NCBI RefSeq assembly: GCF_025564085.1
Contig: NZ_JAMGZJ010000075.1
Coordinates: 214,367-278,366, forward strand
Source of the DNA: Silvania confinis
GTDB taxonomy: Bacteria; Pseudomonadota; Gammaproteobacteria; Enterobacterales; Enterobacteriaceae
Direction of reading: 5' to 3'
DNA length: 64,000 nucleotides
Part shown: piece by piece, positions 46,354-56,760 of the stretch
Position numbering within the stretch: position 1 is the first letter of the stretch
Layout of the letters: each line of letters starts with the position of its first letter
Translations under genes and position numbers: made by a program
The notes under the pieces: generated by a model
What the model saw: only the letters and a program-made list of their open reading frames with translations
Database searches by the model: none
Told to the model about the DNA's origin: nothing

Positions 46354-48018
46354 ATGTTAAATCGTATAAAAATTGTTACCAGCTTACTGCTGGTGTTGGT
46401 TATTTTTGGACTATTACAGCTCACATCCGGTGGTCTTTTCTTCAATGCCCTGAAGCATGACAAAGAAAACTTCACTGTTCTGCAAACTATTCGTCAGCAA
46501 CAATCCACGCTTAACGGCAGCTGGGTGGCATTGCTGCAAACCCGTAACACCCTGAACCGCGCGGGCATCCGCTACATGATGGATCAGAACAATATCGGTA
46601 GCGGTGCCACCGTAAATGAACTGATGCAGATTGCGACAGTTTCCCTGAAGCAGGCGGAGAAAAACTGGGCGGACTACGAAGCCCTGCCGCGCGATGCGCG
46701 TCAGAGCGAAGGCGCCGCGCTGGAAATCAAACGCAACTACGACATTTACCATGGCGCGCTGGCGGAACTGATCCAGCTGTTGGGGGCAGGCAAGATCAAT
46801 GAGTTCTTCGATCAGCCGACCCAGAGCTTCCAGGATGGTTTTGAGAAGCCGTACGTGAGCTATCTGCTGCAGAACGACCGTCTGTACCAGACTGCCGTTG
46901 ATGACAGCAACAGCTCCTACAACCAGGCAATCTGGATCCTGCTCAGCATTCTGATTCTGGTGCTGGTGGTGATTATCGGCGTCTGGTTGGGTATCCGTCA
47001 GACCCTGATCTCCCCGCTGAACCGCCTGGTTGACAGCATTCGCCATATCGCCAGCGGCGATCTGGTGAAGCGCATCGAAGTCGAAGGTTCCAACGAGATG
47101 GGCCAGCTGGCCGACACGCTGCGTCATATGCAGGGTGAACTGATGCGCACCGTCGGCGACGTGCGTAATGGCGCGAATGCCATTTACAGCGGCGCGAGCG
47201 AAATCTCGATGGGCAATAACGATCTCTCTTCACGTACCGAGCAGCAGGCGGCCTCGCTGGAAGAGACCGCAGCCAGCATGGAAGAGCTGACCGCAACCGT
47301 GAAGCAGAACGCCGAAAACGCCCGTCAGGCGAGCCATCTGGCGCTGAGCGCGTCGGAAACCGCCCAGAAAGGCGGGAAAGTGGTGGATAACGTGGTGCAG
47401 ACCATGCGCGACATCGCCGGCAGTTCGCAAAAAATTGCCGACATCATCAGCGTGATCGACGGCATTGCCTTCCAGACCAACATCCTGGCGCTGAACGCGG
47501 CGGTAGAAGCGGCGCGTGCCGGTGAACAGGGTCGTGGTTTTGCTGTGGTTGCGGGTGAAGTGCGTAACCTGGCGCAGCGTAGCGCCCAGGCGGCACGTGA
47601 GATCAAGAGCCTGATTGAAGACTCCGTCGGTCGCGTCGAACTGGGTTCTACCCTGGTCGAAAGCGCCGGTGAAACCATGGGTGAAATCGTCAGCGCGGTT
47701 ACCCGCGTGACCGACATTATGGGCGAGATCGCCTCTGCATCTGATGAGCAGAGCCGCGGTATCGACCAGGTGGGTCTGGCGGTGGCCGAGATGGATCGCG
47801 TGACGCAGCAGAACGCCTCGCTGGTGGAAGAGTCCGCCGCAGCGGCAGCAGCCCTGGAAGAGCAGGCGAGCCGTCTGACGCAGGCAGTGGCGGTGTTCCG
47901 TATTCAGCAGGATCAGCAGAAAGCGCGTGCGCACACGGCGGCGAAAACCGTTGTGACCCCGGCGTTGGGGCGTAAAACCCCTGCTTCTGCATCGGGTGAT
48001 AACTGGGAAACCTTCTGA
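46354..48018 (+). CDS. tsr: Tsr, methyl-accepting serine chemoreceptor
   Basis: The 554-residue protein has the chemoreceptor plan: membrane segment 1 (residues 7-29), a periplasmic four-helix sensor, membrane segment 2 (about 192-213), HAMP, and a signalling domain with the conserved tip [24 protein letters not shown]. The C-terminal NWETF pentapeptide binds CheR and CheB. The sensor residues [10 protein letters not shown] fit the serine-binding pocket of Tsr. It has its own sigma-28 promoter and ends in a terminator. Confidence 0.95.
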   Translation: MLNRIKIVTSLLLVLVIFGLLQLTSGGLFFNALKHDKENFTVLQTIRQQQSTLNGSWVALLQTRNTLNRAGIRYMMDQNNIGSGATVNELMQIATVSLKQAEKNWADYEALPRDARQSEGAALEIKRNYDIYHGALAELIQLLGAGKINEFFDQPTQSFQDGFEKPYVSYLLQNDRLYQTAVDDSNSSYNQAIWILLSILILVLVVIIGVWLGIRQTLISPLNRLVDSIRHIASGDLVKRIEVEGSNEMGQLADTLRHMQGELMRTVGDVRNGANAIYSGASEISMGNNDLSSRTEQQAASLEETAASMEELTATVKQNAENARQASHLALSASETAQKGGKVVDNVVQTMRDIAGSSQKIADIISVIDGIAFQTNILALNAAVEAARAGEQGRGFAVVAGEVRNLAQRSAQAAREIKSLIEDSVGRVELGSTLVESAGETMGEIVSAVTRVTDIMGEIASASDEQSRGIDQVGLAVAEMDRVTQQNASLVEESAAAAAALEEQASRLTQAVAVFRIQQDQQKARAHTAAKTVVTPALGRKTPASASGDNWETF

Positions 48019-48026
48019 TGTAAAAA

Positions 48027-48059
48027 GGCACCCTGTTAATGCAGGGTGCCGGTATTTTT
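48027..48059 (+). terminator. Rho-independent terminator of tsr
   Basis: GGCACCCTG-TTAATG-CAGGGTGCC is a perfect nine-base stem followed by GGTATTTTT. Confidence 0.85.
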
Positions 48060-48134
48060 GCCGGGTGGCGCTGCGCTTACCCGGCCTACAAAACCTCCTT
48101 GTAGGCCCGTGCAAGCGAAGCGCCGCCGGGCAAT
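48058..48134 (+). repeat. BIME (paired REP sequences)
   Basis: GCCGGGTGGCGCTGCGCTTACCCGGC and the inverted GGCCCGTGCAAGCGAAGCGCCGCCGGGC lie between the convergent tsr and lgoT genes. Confidence 0.9.
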
Positions 48135-48135
48135 G

Positions 48136-49497
48136 TTACTGCTGGCGAGGATCGCTTATCGGTTGACGCACCAGGAAGATGTACGCCAGCGCCCCCAGCG
48201 CCGTGACGCAGCCGCAGATGATCAGCGCCAGGCGGAACGAGTGGGTGGTGTCGAGGATAAAGCCCGTCACAATCGGCGCAAACGAGGCGCAGATAAAGCT
48301 GGCGAAGTTTTGAATGCTGCCCACCGAGGCGGTCATGCGCGATGCCACGGCTACGTGGATCAGCCCCCAGCAGGACGTTCCCGCAAAGTGGATGCAGAAC
48401 AGCGCCATCCCAATCAACAGTACCGCACTCATCGCCGTCGTGGCTTCTGGCACCACAAAGGTAAAGGCCGCGGAACATAACATCCCGCTGATGATACACA
48501 GCTTGCGGCTGCGTACCGGTGCCATCCCGCGTTTAACCAGCGCGTCCGTCATGAAGCCATTCACTAACATGCCCGCTGCACCAAACAGGAATGGGATCGC
48601 CGCCATCAGGCCGGTGCTTTTGAGATCCAGGTTATACGATGTTTGCAGGTACCCCGGCAGCCAGGCCAGATACAGCCACGCGGTGTAGTTGATGCCGCTA
48701 AAGCCCAGCATCATTCCCCACATGGTACGGTTGCGGAACAGGCTGCGCCATTCGGCGAAGCTTAACGGATCGCGTCGGGCGTTGACGCTGCCCGCGTTCA
48801 GGTACGCCTGCTCAACGCCGCTCAGGGCAATTTCTTCGCGGTTGCGATAGAGCATGTACCAGCCAATGGCGAGGAAGATACCGAGCACGCCGATGGTGAT
48901 AAACATCCCCCGCCAGCCCATTACCAGCATCATCGCGGCCAGCAGCGGCGGACTCAGCGCCACGCCAATGGTCGAGGCAGCATTAAAAATGCCCATTGGA
49001 CGGCCGCGCTCTTTGATATTGAACCAGTCGTTGATCACCTTCACGCCGCACGGGTTCATCGGTGCTTCGCCAATCCCCATTCCGATACGCACCAGTACGA
49101 ACTGGGTGAAGGTATGCACCATGCCGGACATCGCCTGGAACAGCGACCAAAAAAACATCCCCAGCCCCAGCATCAGGCGCGGGCCTTTACGATCCAGCAG
49201 CGGGCCGCAGGGCAGCTGTGCAATGCCGTACGCCAGCGAGAACACCGACAGCAGGGCTCCGATCTCCGTGGCGCTTAGCCCTAACTCCTGGCGGATGGTT
49301 AAATTCGCCACCGACAGGGAGCTGCGGTCGAGATAATTAATCACCGCAGCAAAAAATAATAACAACATTGCCGTGGTCTGAATGCGTTTAATTCTTGGGG
49401 AACGTTCAATAGCACCGTCTGGCGGTACGGGAATATCTATCGTTTTATCTCTGTCAAAAGTTGTCTGCGGGTCGAGAGTTATATTGCTTTTTTCCAC
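48136..49497 (-). CDS. lgoT: LgoT, L-galactonate MFS transporter
   Basis: The 453-residue MFS protein matches E. coli LgoT (YjjL) in length and neighbours. It has twelve membrane segments and belongs to the anion:cation symporter family (NYLDRSSLSVANLTIRQELGLS, and GRPMGIFNAASTIG between domains). It imports L-galactonate. The start codon is GTG, after AGGAGTCCGGC. It is followed by no partner on its strand. The regulator gene lgoR lies 206 bases upstream. Confidence 0.92.
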   Translation of the reverse strand: MEKSNITLDPQTTFDRDKTIDIPVPPDGAIERSPRIKRIQTTAMLLLFFAAVINYLDRSSLSVANLTIRQELGLSATEIGALLSVFSLAYGIAQLPCGPLLDRKGPRLMLGLGMFFWSLFQAMSGMVHTFTQFVLVRIGMGIGEAPMNPCGVKVINDWFNIKERGRPMGIFNAASTIGVALSPPLLAAMMLVMGWRGMFITIGVLGIFLAIGWYMLYRNREEIALSGVEQAYLNAGSVNARRDPLSFAEWRSLFRNRTMWGMMLGFSGINYTAWLYLAWLPGYLQTSYNLDLKSTGLMAAIPFLFGAAGMLVNGFMTDALVKRGMAPVRSRKLCIISGMLCSAAFTFVVPEATTAMSAVLLIGMALFCIHFAGTSCWGLIHVAVASRMTASVGSIQNFASFICASFAPIVTGFILDTTHSFRLALIICGCVTALGALAYIFLVRQPISDPRQQ

Positions 49498-49703
49498 GCC
49501 GGACTCCTGAATTATTGTTGGGTTTTTTCTTTATTAGAGAAATATCAATAACTATTAGTGATGGAATAAAGCACGCATCACCGCTCACGAATAATAACTA
49601 CGAATAGTCGACTCCTCGTGAGCATAGGCAGACGTGATTTTCCCGCGCGAGTCAGATAGCGGAAGCGTGCAGTCAGTACAGATTTGCTGTTTTTAATCGG
49701 TAC

Positions 49704-50618
49704 TTAATAGAATACCGTCGCGCTCTGTTTGATGGAGCGGATCATCGACTGCTTGGCAGTATGCAGGTGGTTGCGCATCGCCAGATTGGCATCCAGATCG
49801 TTGCGGCAGATAAGCGCGCTGAGGATGGTCATGTGCTCGTCGATGGCGATGATATTGCGCTGCTTCAGGTCGCTCTCGTCCCACTGGTAGTGGAAGTGGA
49901 AGATAAACGAGATGATCTCCAGCGACTGGTTGAAGAAGATATTGTTGGCGGCGGAGAGCAGCAGCGAATGGAAGTCGCGATCCAGCCGGGAGAACTTGCG
50001 AAAGCTGTCGCCGATGCTGTCGCGCAGGGCGCGGTGCTCCTCCAGCAGGGTTTTGGCCTGCAGCCAGCGCGGGTCGCTGTCAGGCAGGTTCAGAAAATGC
50101 TGCAGGGCGTGGGTTTCGAGCATTTCGCGCAGCTCAAACAGCTGCTCGGCCCACGACTGGTCGAACTGCTTCATCCGCCACTGGCCGCGTTTTTCGCTCT
50201 CGATCAGGTTGTAGCGGCTGAATTTAAGTAAGTACTCCCTTACCACCACAGGACTGACACCGGCCGCACGGGCCAGCTCCAGCTCGGAGAAGGCTTCTCC
50301 TGCGCGCAGCACGCGCTGGTTGATCATCATGAGAAAGCTCTGTTCAAACAGCCGGGTCTGCTCGGCCAGGGGCGCGATTTCGCAGGTGAAGCCGTCATCC
50401 ACAACGGGCTTGCGATCCATCACGTAATCACTGTTCACCCGCGTCAGAACGCCGCAGTCGCACAGGTGAGCCAGAATATGGCGCACGGTGGTGCGGCTGA
50501 TGTTGTACATCTCCGCCAGCGCGCTTTGCGACGGCAGCGGCGAGGGGATGTGGCCCCGGGACATATCGTCGATGACCTGGTTAATCACGTTATGACGTAA
50601 GTTTTGTGAGCGGCTCAT
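49704..50618 (-). CDS. lgoR: LgoR, GntR-family regulator with tandem winged helices
   Basis: The 304-residue protein equals E. coli LgoR (YjjM) in length. It has an N-terminal GntR winged helix (about residues 28-60: PSQSALAEMYNISRTTVRHIL), a second helix-turn-helix (about 112-140: ELELARAAGVSPVVVREYLL), and a C-terminal FCD-type ligand-binding domain with ELREMLETHALQ and FHSLLLSAANN. In E. coli it is a positive regulator of the L-galactonate genes. It is divergent from lgoD across 146 bases. Confidence 0.9.
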   Translation of the reverse strand: MSRSQNLRHNVINQVIDDMSRGHIPSPLPSQSALAEMYNISRTTVRHILAHLCDCGVLTRVNSDYVMDRKPVVDDGFTCEIAPLAEQTRLFEQSFLMMINQRVLRAGEAFSELELARAAGVSPVVVREYLLKFSRYNLIESEKRGQWRMKQFDQSWAEQLFELREMLETHALQHFLNLPDSDPRWLQAKTLLEEHRALRDSIGDSFRKFSRLDRDFHSLLLSAANNIFFNQSLEIISFIFHFHYQWDESDLKQRNIIAIDEHMTILSALICRNDLDANLAMRNHLHTAKQSMIRSIKQSATVFY

Positions 50619-50639
50619 GGGGGTTCCTTTTGACCAATT

Positions 50640-50764
50640 CAGGGCATTAAAACCGTATTTAAAACGGCTTTATGCGGGGCTATTCACAATTTCAGTTTTT
50701 GCCTGACCGTTATTTCGCATTTTCATCAATATCTGAAACCACTAAAGAACAGGAGAACGAAAAA
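50640..50764. promoter_or_regulatory. Divergent lgoR/lgoD promoter region
   Basis: An imperfect inverted repeat, ACCGT-ATTTAAA-ACGGC (about 50649-50666), lies between the divergent genes and is a candidate LgoR operator. No firm promoter boxes were assigned. Confidence 0.35.
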
Positions 50765-51787
50765 ATGACGACGATGAATGCACTGGTGTGTCAGGAACCG
50801 AAAAAACTGATCTGGACGATACGCGATATCCCCGCACCGAAAGAAAACGAAGCGCTGATAAAAATAAAGGCGGTCGGTATCTGTGGTACCGATATACATG
50901 CCTGGGGCGGCAATCAACCTTTTTTTAATTATCCCCGGGTGCTCGGGCATGAAATATGTGGCGAGGTGGTGGTGCTGGGTAAAAATATCCGCACGCTGCA
51001 TCAAGGACAACAGGTGGCCGTTATTCCCTACGTCGCTTGCCAGCAGTGTCCGGCCTGCCTGAGCGGCAAAACCAACTGCTGCGAAGCCATCTCGGTGATC
51101 GGCGTGCATCAGGACGGCGGGTTCAGCGAGTACCTGTCGGTGCCGGTCAGCAACCTGCTGCCTGCCGACGGCATCGATCCGGAGGCCGCGGCGCTGATTG
51201 AGCCGTTTGCCATCAGCGCCCATGCGGTACGGCGGGCCGCTATTCAGCCTGCGGATCAGCTGCTGGTGGTGGGCGCGGGGCCGATTGGTCTGGGGGCGGC
51301 GGCGATTGCCCACGCCGACGGTGCCCACGTGGTAATGGCCGACACCAGTCCCGCCCGGCGCGAACATGTCCAACACTGCCTGGGCGTTACCGCGCTGGAT
51401 CCGTCAGCCGCAGACTTTACAGACCAACTCAGGGCGCAATTTGGCGGGGCGCTGGCGCAAAAAGTGATTGATGCCACCGGCAATCCGCAGGCGATGAACA
51501 ATACCGTCAACCTGATCCGTCACGGCGGGGTCATTGTCTTTGTCGGTTTGCATAAAGGTGAGCTGCAGATCCCCGACCCGGAGTTCCACAAAAAAGAGAC
51601 CACCCTGATGGGCAGCCGCAACGCCACGGAAGAGGATTTTGCCAAAGTCGGACGCCTGATGGCCGAAGGCAAACTTAACGCCACTATGATGCTGACGCAC
51701 CGCTATGCGTTTCGCGAGCTGGCGGAGGTTTACGAGCCCGAGGTGATCAATAACCGCGGGCTGATTAAAGGGGTGATTGCGTTCTAA
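50765..51787 (+). CDS. lgoD: LgoD, L-galactonate oxidoreductase
   Basis: The 340-residue zinc-dependent medium-chain dehydrogenase oxidises L-galactonate to D-tagaturonate. The zinc ligands are in GICGTDIHAWGG and LGHEICGEVV, the structural zinc site is CQQCPACLSGKTNCC, and the NAD-binding motif is LVVGAGPIGLGA. The ATG at 50765 follows AGGAGAACG. A longer frame upstream is not conserved. A terminator follows it. Confidence 0.94.
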   Translation: MTTMNALVCQEPKKLIWTIRDIPAPKENEALIKIKAVGICGTDIHAWGGNQPFFNYPRVLGHEICGEVVVLGKNIRTLHQGQQVAVIPYVACQQCPACLSGKTNCCEAISVIGVHQDGGFSEYLSVPVSNLLPADGIDPEAAALIEPFAISAHAVRRAAIQPADQLLVVGAGPIGLGAAAIAHADGAHVVMADTSPARREHVQHCLGVTALDPSAADFTDQLRAQFGGALAQKVIDATGNPQAMNNTVNLIRHGGVIVFVGLHKGELQIPDPEFHKKETTLMGSRNATEEDFAKVGRLMAEGKLNATMMLTHRYAFRELAEVYEPEVINNRGLIKGVIAF

Positions 51788-51796
51788 GCTTGCCAT

Positions 51797-51833
51797 ACAG
51801 CGCCCGGGGAAGTGTTGGGCGCTGTTTTTTTTA
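51797..51833 (+). terminator. Terminator between lgoD and opgB
   Basis: ACAGCGCCC and GGGCGCTGT form a nine-base stem followed by eight T residues. It ends at the stop codon of the convergent opgB. Confidence 0.88.
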
Positions 51834-54131
51834 TTACGACTCGCCTTCGGCGCCGATCACTTTGATCTCCACCATGCCGATCCCCAACTGACGCGGAGAG
51901 TGGCCGAGGATGTTGCCCTCGTTAGTGGATTCCGGTGCCGGAGGCACAATCACCAGCGTGCTGCTGTGCGATGGGTTGTCGAAATGCAGCGTGGTGGTGG
52001 TCACGTCATTGCCCAGCGTCAGGGTCTGCTCTTGATCGCCCACGCGCACCGGAATTGGCTGGTTGGCATTCGGCCCCCAGGCTTTGGCGGTGATCACCAG
52101 GTCAAACTTCGCCGGGAGCGGCCTGGCGTATTCGATTTTCACCTCGTCGCCGAGCTGGGCGTTAGACCAGCGTCCCCAGCTTTCTGGCCGCGAGATACCG
52201 CTGAACTGCTTCACCTCTTCCGGTGCCCCGGCCACGTTAAAGACAAAGCTGTCGGCTTTATAGCGAATGTTGTTATCGGCTACTTTCAGCATCTCGACGT
52301 TGCGCTGATAGCGGTCGGTACTGATGACGGTATCTTTAAACGCAGTTTTGCCTTTCCACTGCGCTTTATCGACGCGCTGCACGGTCTGCTCACCGCCCAA
52401 CTGACCCTGAGAGACGCACCAGTCGGTAGAGAGCGACAGCGGCTGCGACCACAGCTGGCCCATCTTGAAGCAGCGATCGACCCAGACAAAATTATCCCGT
52501 GGGGCAAAATCCGCCAGCTGGTAGCGCAGCGGCGCGGAGTATTCACTTTCCGGCAGCGGTTCGACCCGTTTGTCGGAGACGCGCAGCAGCAGCGGCAGAC
52601 GGAAATGGCTGCCCGAGAACGCCATCATGTTTTTCTGGCTATCGATGGTGAAGTCTTTCAGCTCTTTCGGGAAATTCCACAGGCGGATAACGTCCGGTTT
52701 CCATGCCAGCACTTTTTCTTTCATGTTGAGGAACACTTCCGACAGCGACTGCCCGGAGAGGCTGCTGCGACCGAGGCCAATAAAGTTATCCCCGCCGAGA
52801 ATATCCAGCACCGTCGCGCCGTTATCCATGGTGTTGCGCTTGATGGCCATCACCTCCTGTTGCGGTTTGTCGCCGCGCAGGACGAAGAACAGGTTGCTGC
52901 GATCCAGTTTGTTCAGCGCATCCCAGGCGCTGTTTTTCATCGCCAGATGATCCGACGAGACCACAATCACCGTGTTTTTATAGTACGGCGAGGCTTTGAT
53001 TTTCGCGATCAGCGCCGCGATATGTTCCTGGCTACAGCTGACGGCGCTGAAAGACTGGTTCTTTTTGCCGTTGATGTCGTAGCTTTTACGCTGGCAGGTG
53101 CGGGAGATAAATCCGTCCGGGTGATGGGTATCGACCGTCAGGGCAAACAGCGAGAAGCGTTGACCGGACTGCGACAGGGCTTCGAACTTTTTCCAGGCTT
53201 CGTCCAGCACGGTATCGTCATAGAAGCCCCAGTCGTTGCGGTAAGTCGGGTCCGCAACGGTGGCTTTTAACTCTTCGGCACCGTACAGATGATCAAAACC
53301 GTGGGCCTGCAGGAACACGTCTTTGCCTGCAAAACGCAGGTTAGCGCCCTGCACAAAATAGTTCTGGTAGCCGGAGTTTTTCAGGATATCGCCGAGGCAG
53401 ATATTCTGCGGGAAGAAGCTGGAGACCGATGCGGAGGCATTGCCTTCAAACGGCGCGAACAGTGGGATACCGCACTGCGAAGCGACCATCCCGGCGATGG
53501 TGTAATCGGTGCCGGGCAGCTGCGCGGTGTGGCTGAAATCGATCCCTTCGTCTTTGAGCGCGCCCAGTTCAGGGGCCAGATCCGGGAAGGCGTCGTTATC
53601 GAAGTAGGTGCGTTCCAGGCTCTCGCCATAGATATAGACGAGGTTGAGCTTCGGGTTCGGAATGGTTTTGCCCGGCTCTTTGTAATACGCCGTGAAGTCC
53701 GGATCGCCATCGCGTGACTGGGATTTCATCAGCTCGGTAATCTGGTGAAACGCCGGACTGGCATCCACCGAGCCCAGCGCCAGCATCAGGGCCAGCAGGC
53801 TGTAGCCGAGGTGATGCGGATGATGACGGCGACGGCGCAGGATCCAGCCCAGCAGGCCAAACACGGCAACCAGCGCCACCACAACACCAACGCCAGGAAG
53901 TATGTACTTACTAACACCTGCGCCGGTAAGGCTGTTGGTCAGGGTATAGAGCACCGCGTCGTTGATGCCGTCGCCGGTAAAGTAGTCGCTGGCGTACAGG
54001 GTAATGTTTAAGACGACAAAAAGTCCCAGCACCAGCAGCGTGACGGCGAACCACCAGGTGTTACGACCGGCTTTGCGGGCGTAAATCACCACCGAGGCGA
54101 GAAACAGGGCAACAGAAATAAACTCTGACAA
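51834..54131 (-). CDS. opgB: OpgB (MdoB), phosphoglycerol transferase I
   Basis: The 765-residue inner-membrane protein transfers phosphoglycerol from phosphatidylglycerol to periplasmic glucans. It has about four N-terminal membrane segments (residues 1-125) and a periplasmic sulfatase-like catalytic domain with [12 protein letters not shown] (containing the Thr nucleophile) and VDTHHPDG, plus VVSSDHLAM. It begins with TTG ([13 protein letters not shown]), as does E. coli opgB. Length is close to the 763 residues of the E. coli protein. Confidence 0.96.
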   Translation of the reverse strand: MSEFISVALFLASVVIYARKAGRNTWWFAVTLLVLGLFVVLNITLYASDYFTGDGINDAVLYTLTNSLTGAGVSKYILPGVGVVVALVAVFGLLGWILRRRRHHPHHLGYSLLALMLALGSVDASPAFHQITELMKSQSRDGDPDFTAYYKEPGKTIPNPKLNLVYIYGESLERTYFDNDAFPDLAPELGALKDEGIDFSHTAQLPGTDYTIAGMVASQCGIPLFAPFEGNASASVSSFFPQNICLGDILKNSGYQNYFVQGANLRFAGKDVFLQAHGFDHLYGAEELKATVADPTYRNDWGFYDDTVLDEAWKKFEALSQSGQRFSLFALTVDTHHPDGFISRTCQRKSYDINGKKNQSFSAVSCSQEHIAALIAKIKASPYYKNTVIVVSSDHLAMKNSAWDALNKLDRSNLFFVLRGDKPQQEVMAIKRNTMDNGATVLDILGGDNFIGLGRSSLSGQSLSEVFLNMKEKVLAWKPDVIRLWNFPKELKDFTIDSQKNMMAFSGSHFRLPLLLRVSDKRVEPLPESEYSAPLRYQLADFAPRDNFVWVDRCFKMGQLWSQPLSLSTDWCVSQGQLGGEQTVQRVDKAQWKGKTAFKDTVISTDRYQRNVEMLKVADNNIRYKADSFVFNVAGAPEEVKQFSGISRPESWGRWSNAQLGDEVKIEYARPLPAKFDLVITAKAWGPNANQPIPVRVGDQEQTLTLGNDVTTTTLHFDNPSHSSTLVIVPPAPESTNEGNILGHSPRQLGIGMVEIKVIGAEGES

Positions 54132-54311
54132 CAGCTTATCCTCAACAGGCGCAGCCGCGTTAGCGCGGACTCATTGTTTAATTTTTGGGTCATACAATGT
54201 AATGGCGTTGCCATCTAGCTGCAATTGTAGTGTTACCTAATTGTGCTGTTGTTAGGATTTGGTTTAGAAACAGGAAGGTTTGACGGGCGTCGCGTTTCCG
54301 CTTTGAAGGCA

Positions 54312-54336
54312 GACGCCGCGGCAATCGCGCGGCGTC
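54312..54336 (-). terminator. GC hairpin after yjjA
   Basis: GACGCCGCG-GCAATCG-CGCGGCGTC is a perfect nine-base stem just downstream of yjjA. No T run follows on that strand, so terminator activity is uncertain. Confidence 0.5.
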
Positions 54337-54345
54337 TTAAGGGGG

Positions 54346-54834
54346 TCAGGAGATAAAGCTCATGCCTTGTTTGAGGACAAAATCACAGGCTTTGGTTTTG
54401 ACCTGTTTCGCCAGCGGCGAGTTGCCGATGGTTTCCAGATTCAGCTGTTGGCCATTATCGGCATTCAGCAGGCCCTGGATCCCTTCCAGATAGTTGGTGT
54501 CCTGCTGCTGCTCTTGCGGGGTATCAAGCCCCAGCTTGCCCAGCACCTGATTTTTGATATTGGTGGCATCGGTCATCGAGGCCAACTTCTCTTTGGCACA
54601 GTACCCGAGGATCCCGGCGGCATTGTTCATGTTGCTGGCGCTCAGCGACGAGGTGCCGTTGTTCAACAGGCCGGTGAGGGCCGACATCGACAGGCCGCCG
54701 CTCTGCGTAGAGGTGCTGCCCGCGCTGAGCTGGTCGGCAGCGCTGGAGAGCGAATCCTGCCAGGAGGCCGCGTGTGCGCTACCCATCACCAGCAGGGCGC
54801 TCAAGGCAGAGCTAAGAAGGAATTGTGTTTTCAT
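54346..54834 (-). CDS. yjjA: YjjA, DUF2501 secreted protein
   Basis: The 162-residue protein has a Sec signal peptide (MKTQFLLSSALSALLVMGSAHA-ASW) and a mature helical part starting WQDSLSSAADQL and containing NNAAGILGYCAKEKL. Two cysteines may pair. It matches E. coli YjjA in place and type. Function is not established. It lies between opgB and dnaC in the conserved order. Confidence 0.92.
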   Translation of the reverse strand: MKTQFLLSSALSALLVMGSAHAASWQDSLSSAADQLSAGSTSTQSGGLSMSALTGLLNNGTSSLSASNMNNAAGILGYCAKEKLASMTDATNIKNQVLGKLGLDTPQEQQQDTNYLEGIQGLLNADNGQQLNLETIGNSPLAKQVKTKACDFVLKQGMSFIS

Positions 54835-54916
54835 GGACGCTACTCATCAGTTGCCCGCAGGGGCGGAAGTGCGGCCAGTATAAACCCCGCAGCAGCGGGC
54901 TTTCAGGGTAAATATC

Positions 54917-55654
54917 CTAATACTCTTTCCCGGTAACCCGGCTGCGGAAGCTTTCCCAGTCAAAAATGACATACAGGCTGTTACCGAGCTTCATGCGGTC
55001 CATCACGCGCTCGCCCAGCAGGCGCGTCATCTCATCGATATTGTGGTTGGTGAGCATCCCGGTCGGGCGCTTCGAAGAGGAGCGGCGATCGACAATCTGA
55101 TTGATGATCACTTTTTCATAGCGCGACTCGGTCTGGACGCCGATCTCGTCGATCACCAGCAGATCAACGTTACTCAGATCGTTCAGCAGTTGCTCTTCGC
55201 TGGTTTCGCGGTTGCTGAAGGTATCTTTCATGGCCGACATGATGTCTGCCACGGTGATGATCAGCACCGATTTGCCGCGCAGCAGCAGTTCGTTGCAGAT
55301 CGCTGCCGCGAGATGGTTTTTACCGGTGCCCGGCTTGCCGCTGAAGATAAAGCTGGCGATGTTGTTATCGAACTCTTCCACGTACTGGCGCGCCAGATTC
55401 AGGGCTTTCAGCTGGCCCTGACTCTCCACTTTGTAATTATCAAAAGAACAGTTCTGATGCAGCGGACGGATCCCGGAGCGGTTAAAGGTACGCTGCATTT
55501 TCATGGCGCGGTTTTCCCGGGCCAGCGCTGCTGCGCGGATCTCGCCTTGCTCTTTTTGCCACGCCAGGAGTTCTTCGCCGGTGGTAAAAGCCGGTTTAAC
55601 GTTGGCTGGCATCATCTTCTGCAAACGCTTCATTAGTTCGCCGAACTCTTTCAT
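54917..55654 (-). CDS. dnaC: DnaC, replicative helicase loader
   Basis: The 245-residue AAA+ protein has the same length as E. coli DnaC. It has an N-terminal DnaB-binding part, Walker [17 protein letters not shown], Walker [11 protein letters not shown], and the arginine-finger region [19 protein letters not shown]. It opens the DnaB ring and loads it on single-stranded DNA. The start overlaps the dnaT stop (ATGA). Confidence 0.98.
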   Translation of the reverse strand: MKEFGELMKRLQKMMPANVKPAFTTGEELLAWQKEQGEIRAAALARENRAMKMQRTFNRSGIRPLHQNCSFDNYKVESQGQLKALNLARQYVEEFDNNIASFIFSGKPGTGKNHLAAAICNELLLRGKSVLIITVADIMSAMKDTFSNRETSEEQLLNDLSNVDLLVIDEIGVQTESRYEKVIINQIVDRRSSSKRPTGMLTNHNIDEMTRLLGERVMDRMKLGNSLYVIFDWESFRSRVTGKEY

Positions 55655-56196
55655 TTGGCACCTCGGAATCCGTCAGGGATCTGTTTATCCGGTTCTGAAA
55701 ATGAATTCACATCGCGCTTTTGTTGCCCGGCGCTGCTGGCCCGGTTGATCTGCACGCTGCGCGCCAGCTTCTGTTGCCACTGAACGTGGTGGAAGACTTT
55801 CCCTTCTGCCTGCCAGTAGGCGGTGAAAGCGGCCAGCTCTTCCGGGGCCACACGCTGGGTAAGGGCAATGCCCCACAGCGCCGCCTGACGTTGAAAATCT
55901 GCGTCCGGCTGCCAGCCTGCGTACATGGCGAATTTGCCCATCGGGACGGCAACCGGCATGTTGGTGGGCTCGTCAAAAAATTGCGTATCCAGAGTGACAT
56001 CGCTCGCCGGGCGCGTTAGCCGCGCTTCGGTCTCCAGCAGCTGGGCCAGACGTTGCGGGGTGATCGCGTAAAAAGCCGGGGCGTTGTCGGCGAACACGGC
56101 AACAGTACCGCCTTCAGCATTCGCCAGTACGCTGCGGGGATCGCGCATAAAGGCATCAATGCCAGCAATGCTGGGGGTCAGGATTCTGGAGGACAT
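55651..56196 (-). CDS. dnaT: DnaT, primosomal protein I
   Basis: The 181-residue protein acts in PriA-dependent replication restart, helping DnaB-DnaC loading at stalled forks. It shows the family start [20 protein letters not shown] and the conserved CTD region [18 protein letters not shown]. The usual partner dnaC follows directly. Upstream lies a foreign pair (tetR-ohr) in place of yjjB. Confidence 0.97.
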   Translation of the reverse strand: MSSRILTPSIAGIDAFMRDPRSVLANAEGGTVAVFADNAPAFYAITPQRLAQLLETEARLTRPASDVTLDTQFFDEPTNMPVAVPMGKFAMYAGWQPDADFQRQAALWGIALTQRVAPEELAAFTAYWQAEGKVFHHVQWQQKLARSVQINRASSAGQQKRDVNSFSEPDKQIPDGFRGAK

Positions 56197-56297
56197 AACA
56201 CTTCTCTACTGGATTACGGCACACGAGACAGGGGCTTATGGTAGCACAGAGAGGAGGGGGCAGGCAGGGATCTGATCCTCTCTCTGCCCCCGACGCG

Positions 56298-56726
56298 CTA
56301 CGCAATAATGTTCAGTGTAACGTCAATATTGTTGCGGGTGGCGTTGGAATACGGACAGACAATGTGGGCCGCATCGACCAGCTTTTTCGCCTCGGCAGCA
56401 TCCATTCCCGGCAGGTGAATATTCAGCTTCGCTTCGATACCAAACCCGGTTGGCAGCGGACCGATCCCGACTTCGCCCTCAATAAAGGCGTCTTTCGGCA
56501 TGCTGATTTTGTCGCGTCCGGCGACAAACTTCATCGCGCCCAGGAAGCAGGCCGAGTAGCCTGCGGCAAACAGCTGTTCCGGGTTGGTGACGTCACCGCC
56601 CGCACCGCCCATCTCTTTGGGCACGCCCAGTTTGACATCCAGCACGCCGTCGGACGAGGTGGCACGGCCATCACGGCCCCCGGTGGCTTTGGCTTTGGCG
56701 GTATAAACAACTTTCTCTAAAGACAT
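56298..56726 (-). CDS. ohr: Ohr, organic hydroperoxide resistance protein
   Basis: The 142-residue OsmC/Ohr family thiol peroxidase reduces organic hydroperoxides. The two reactive cysteines are in [13 protein letters not shown] (near residue 60) and [14 protein letters not shown] (near 125), and the Glu of the [10 protein letters not shown] segment is present. It is normal in length. It lies 34 bases after a TetR-type gene on the same strand, unlike the usual MarR-type OhrR partner. Confidence 0.95.
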   Translation of the reverse strand: MSLEKVVYTAKAKATGGRDGRATSSDGVLDVKLGVPKEMGGAGGDVTNPEQLFAAGYSACFLGAMKFVAGRDKISMPKDAFIEGEVGIGPLPTGFGIEAKLNIHLPGMDAAEAKKLVDAAHIVCPYSNATRNNIDVTLNIIA

Positions 56727-56760
56727 GGTGGATTCCTTAATTCACGGTTGTGTACGAACG

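Noticed and set aside
46281..46475. A short frame opposite the tsr start
   Set aside because: It covers the sigma-28 promoter and the tsr signal segment and has no ribosome site.
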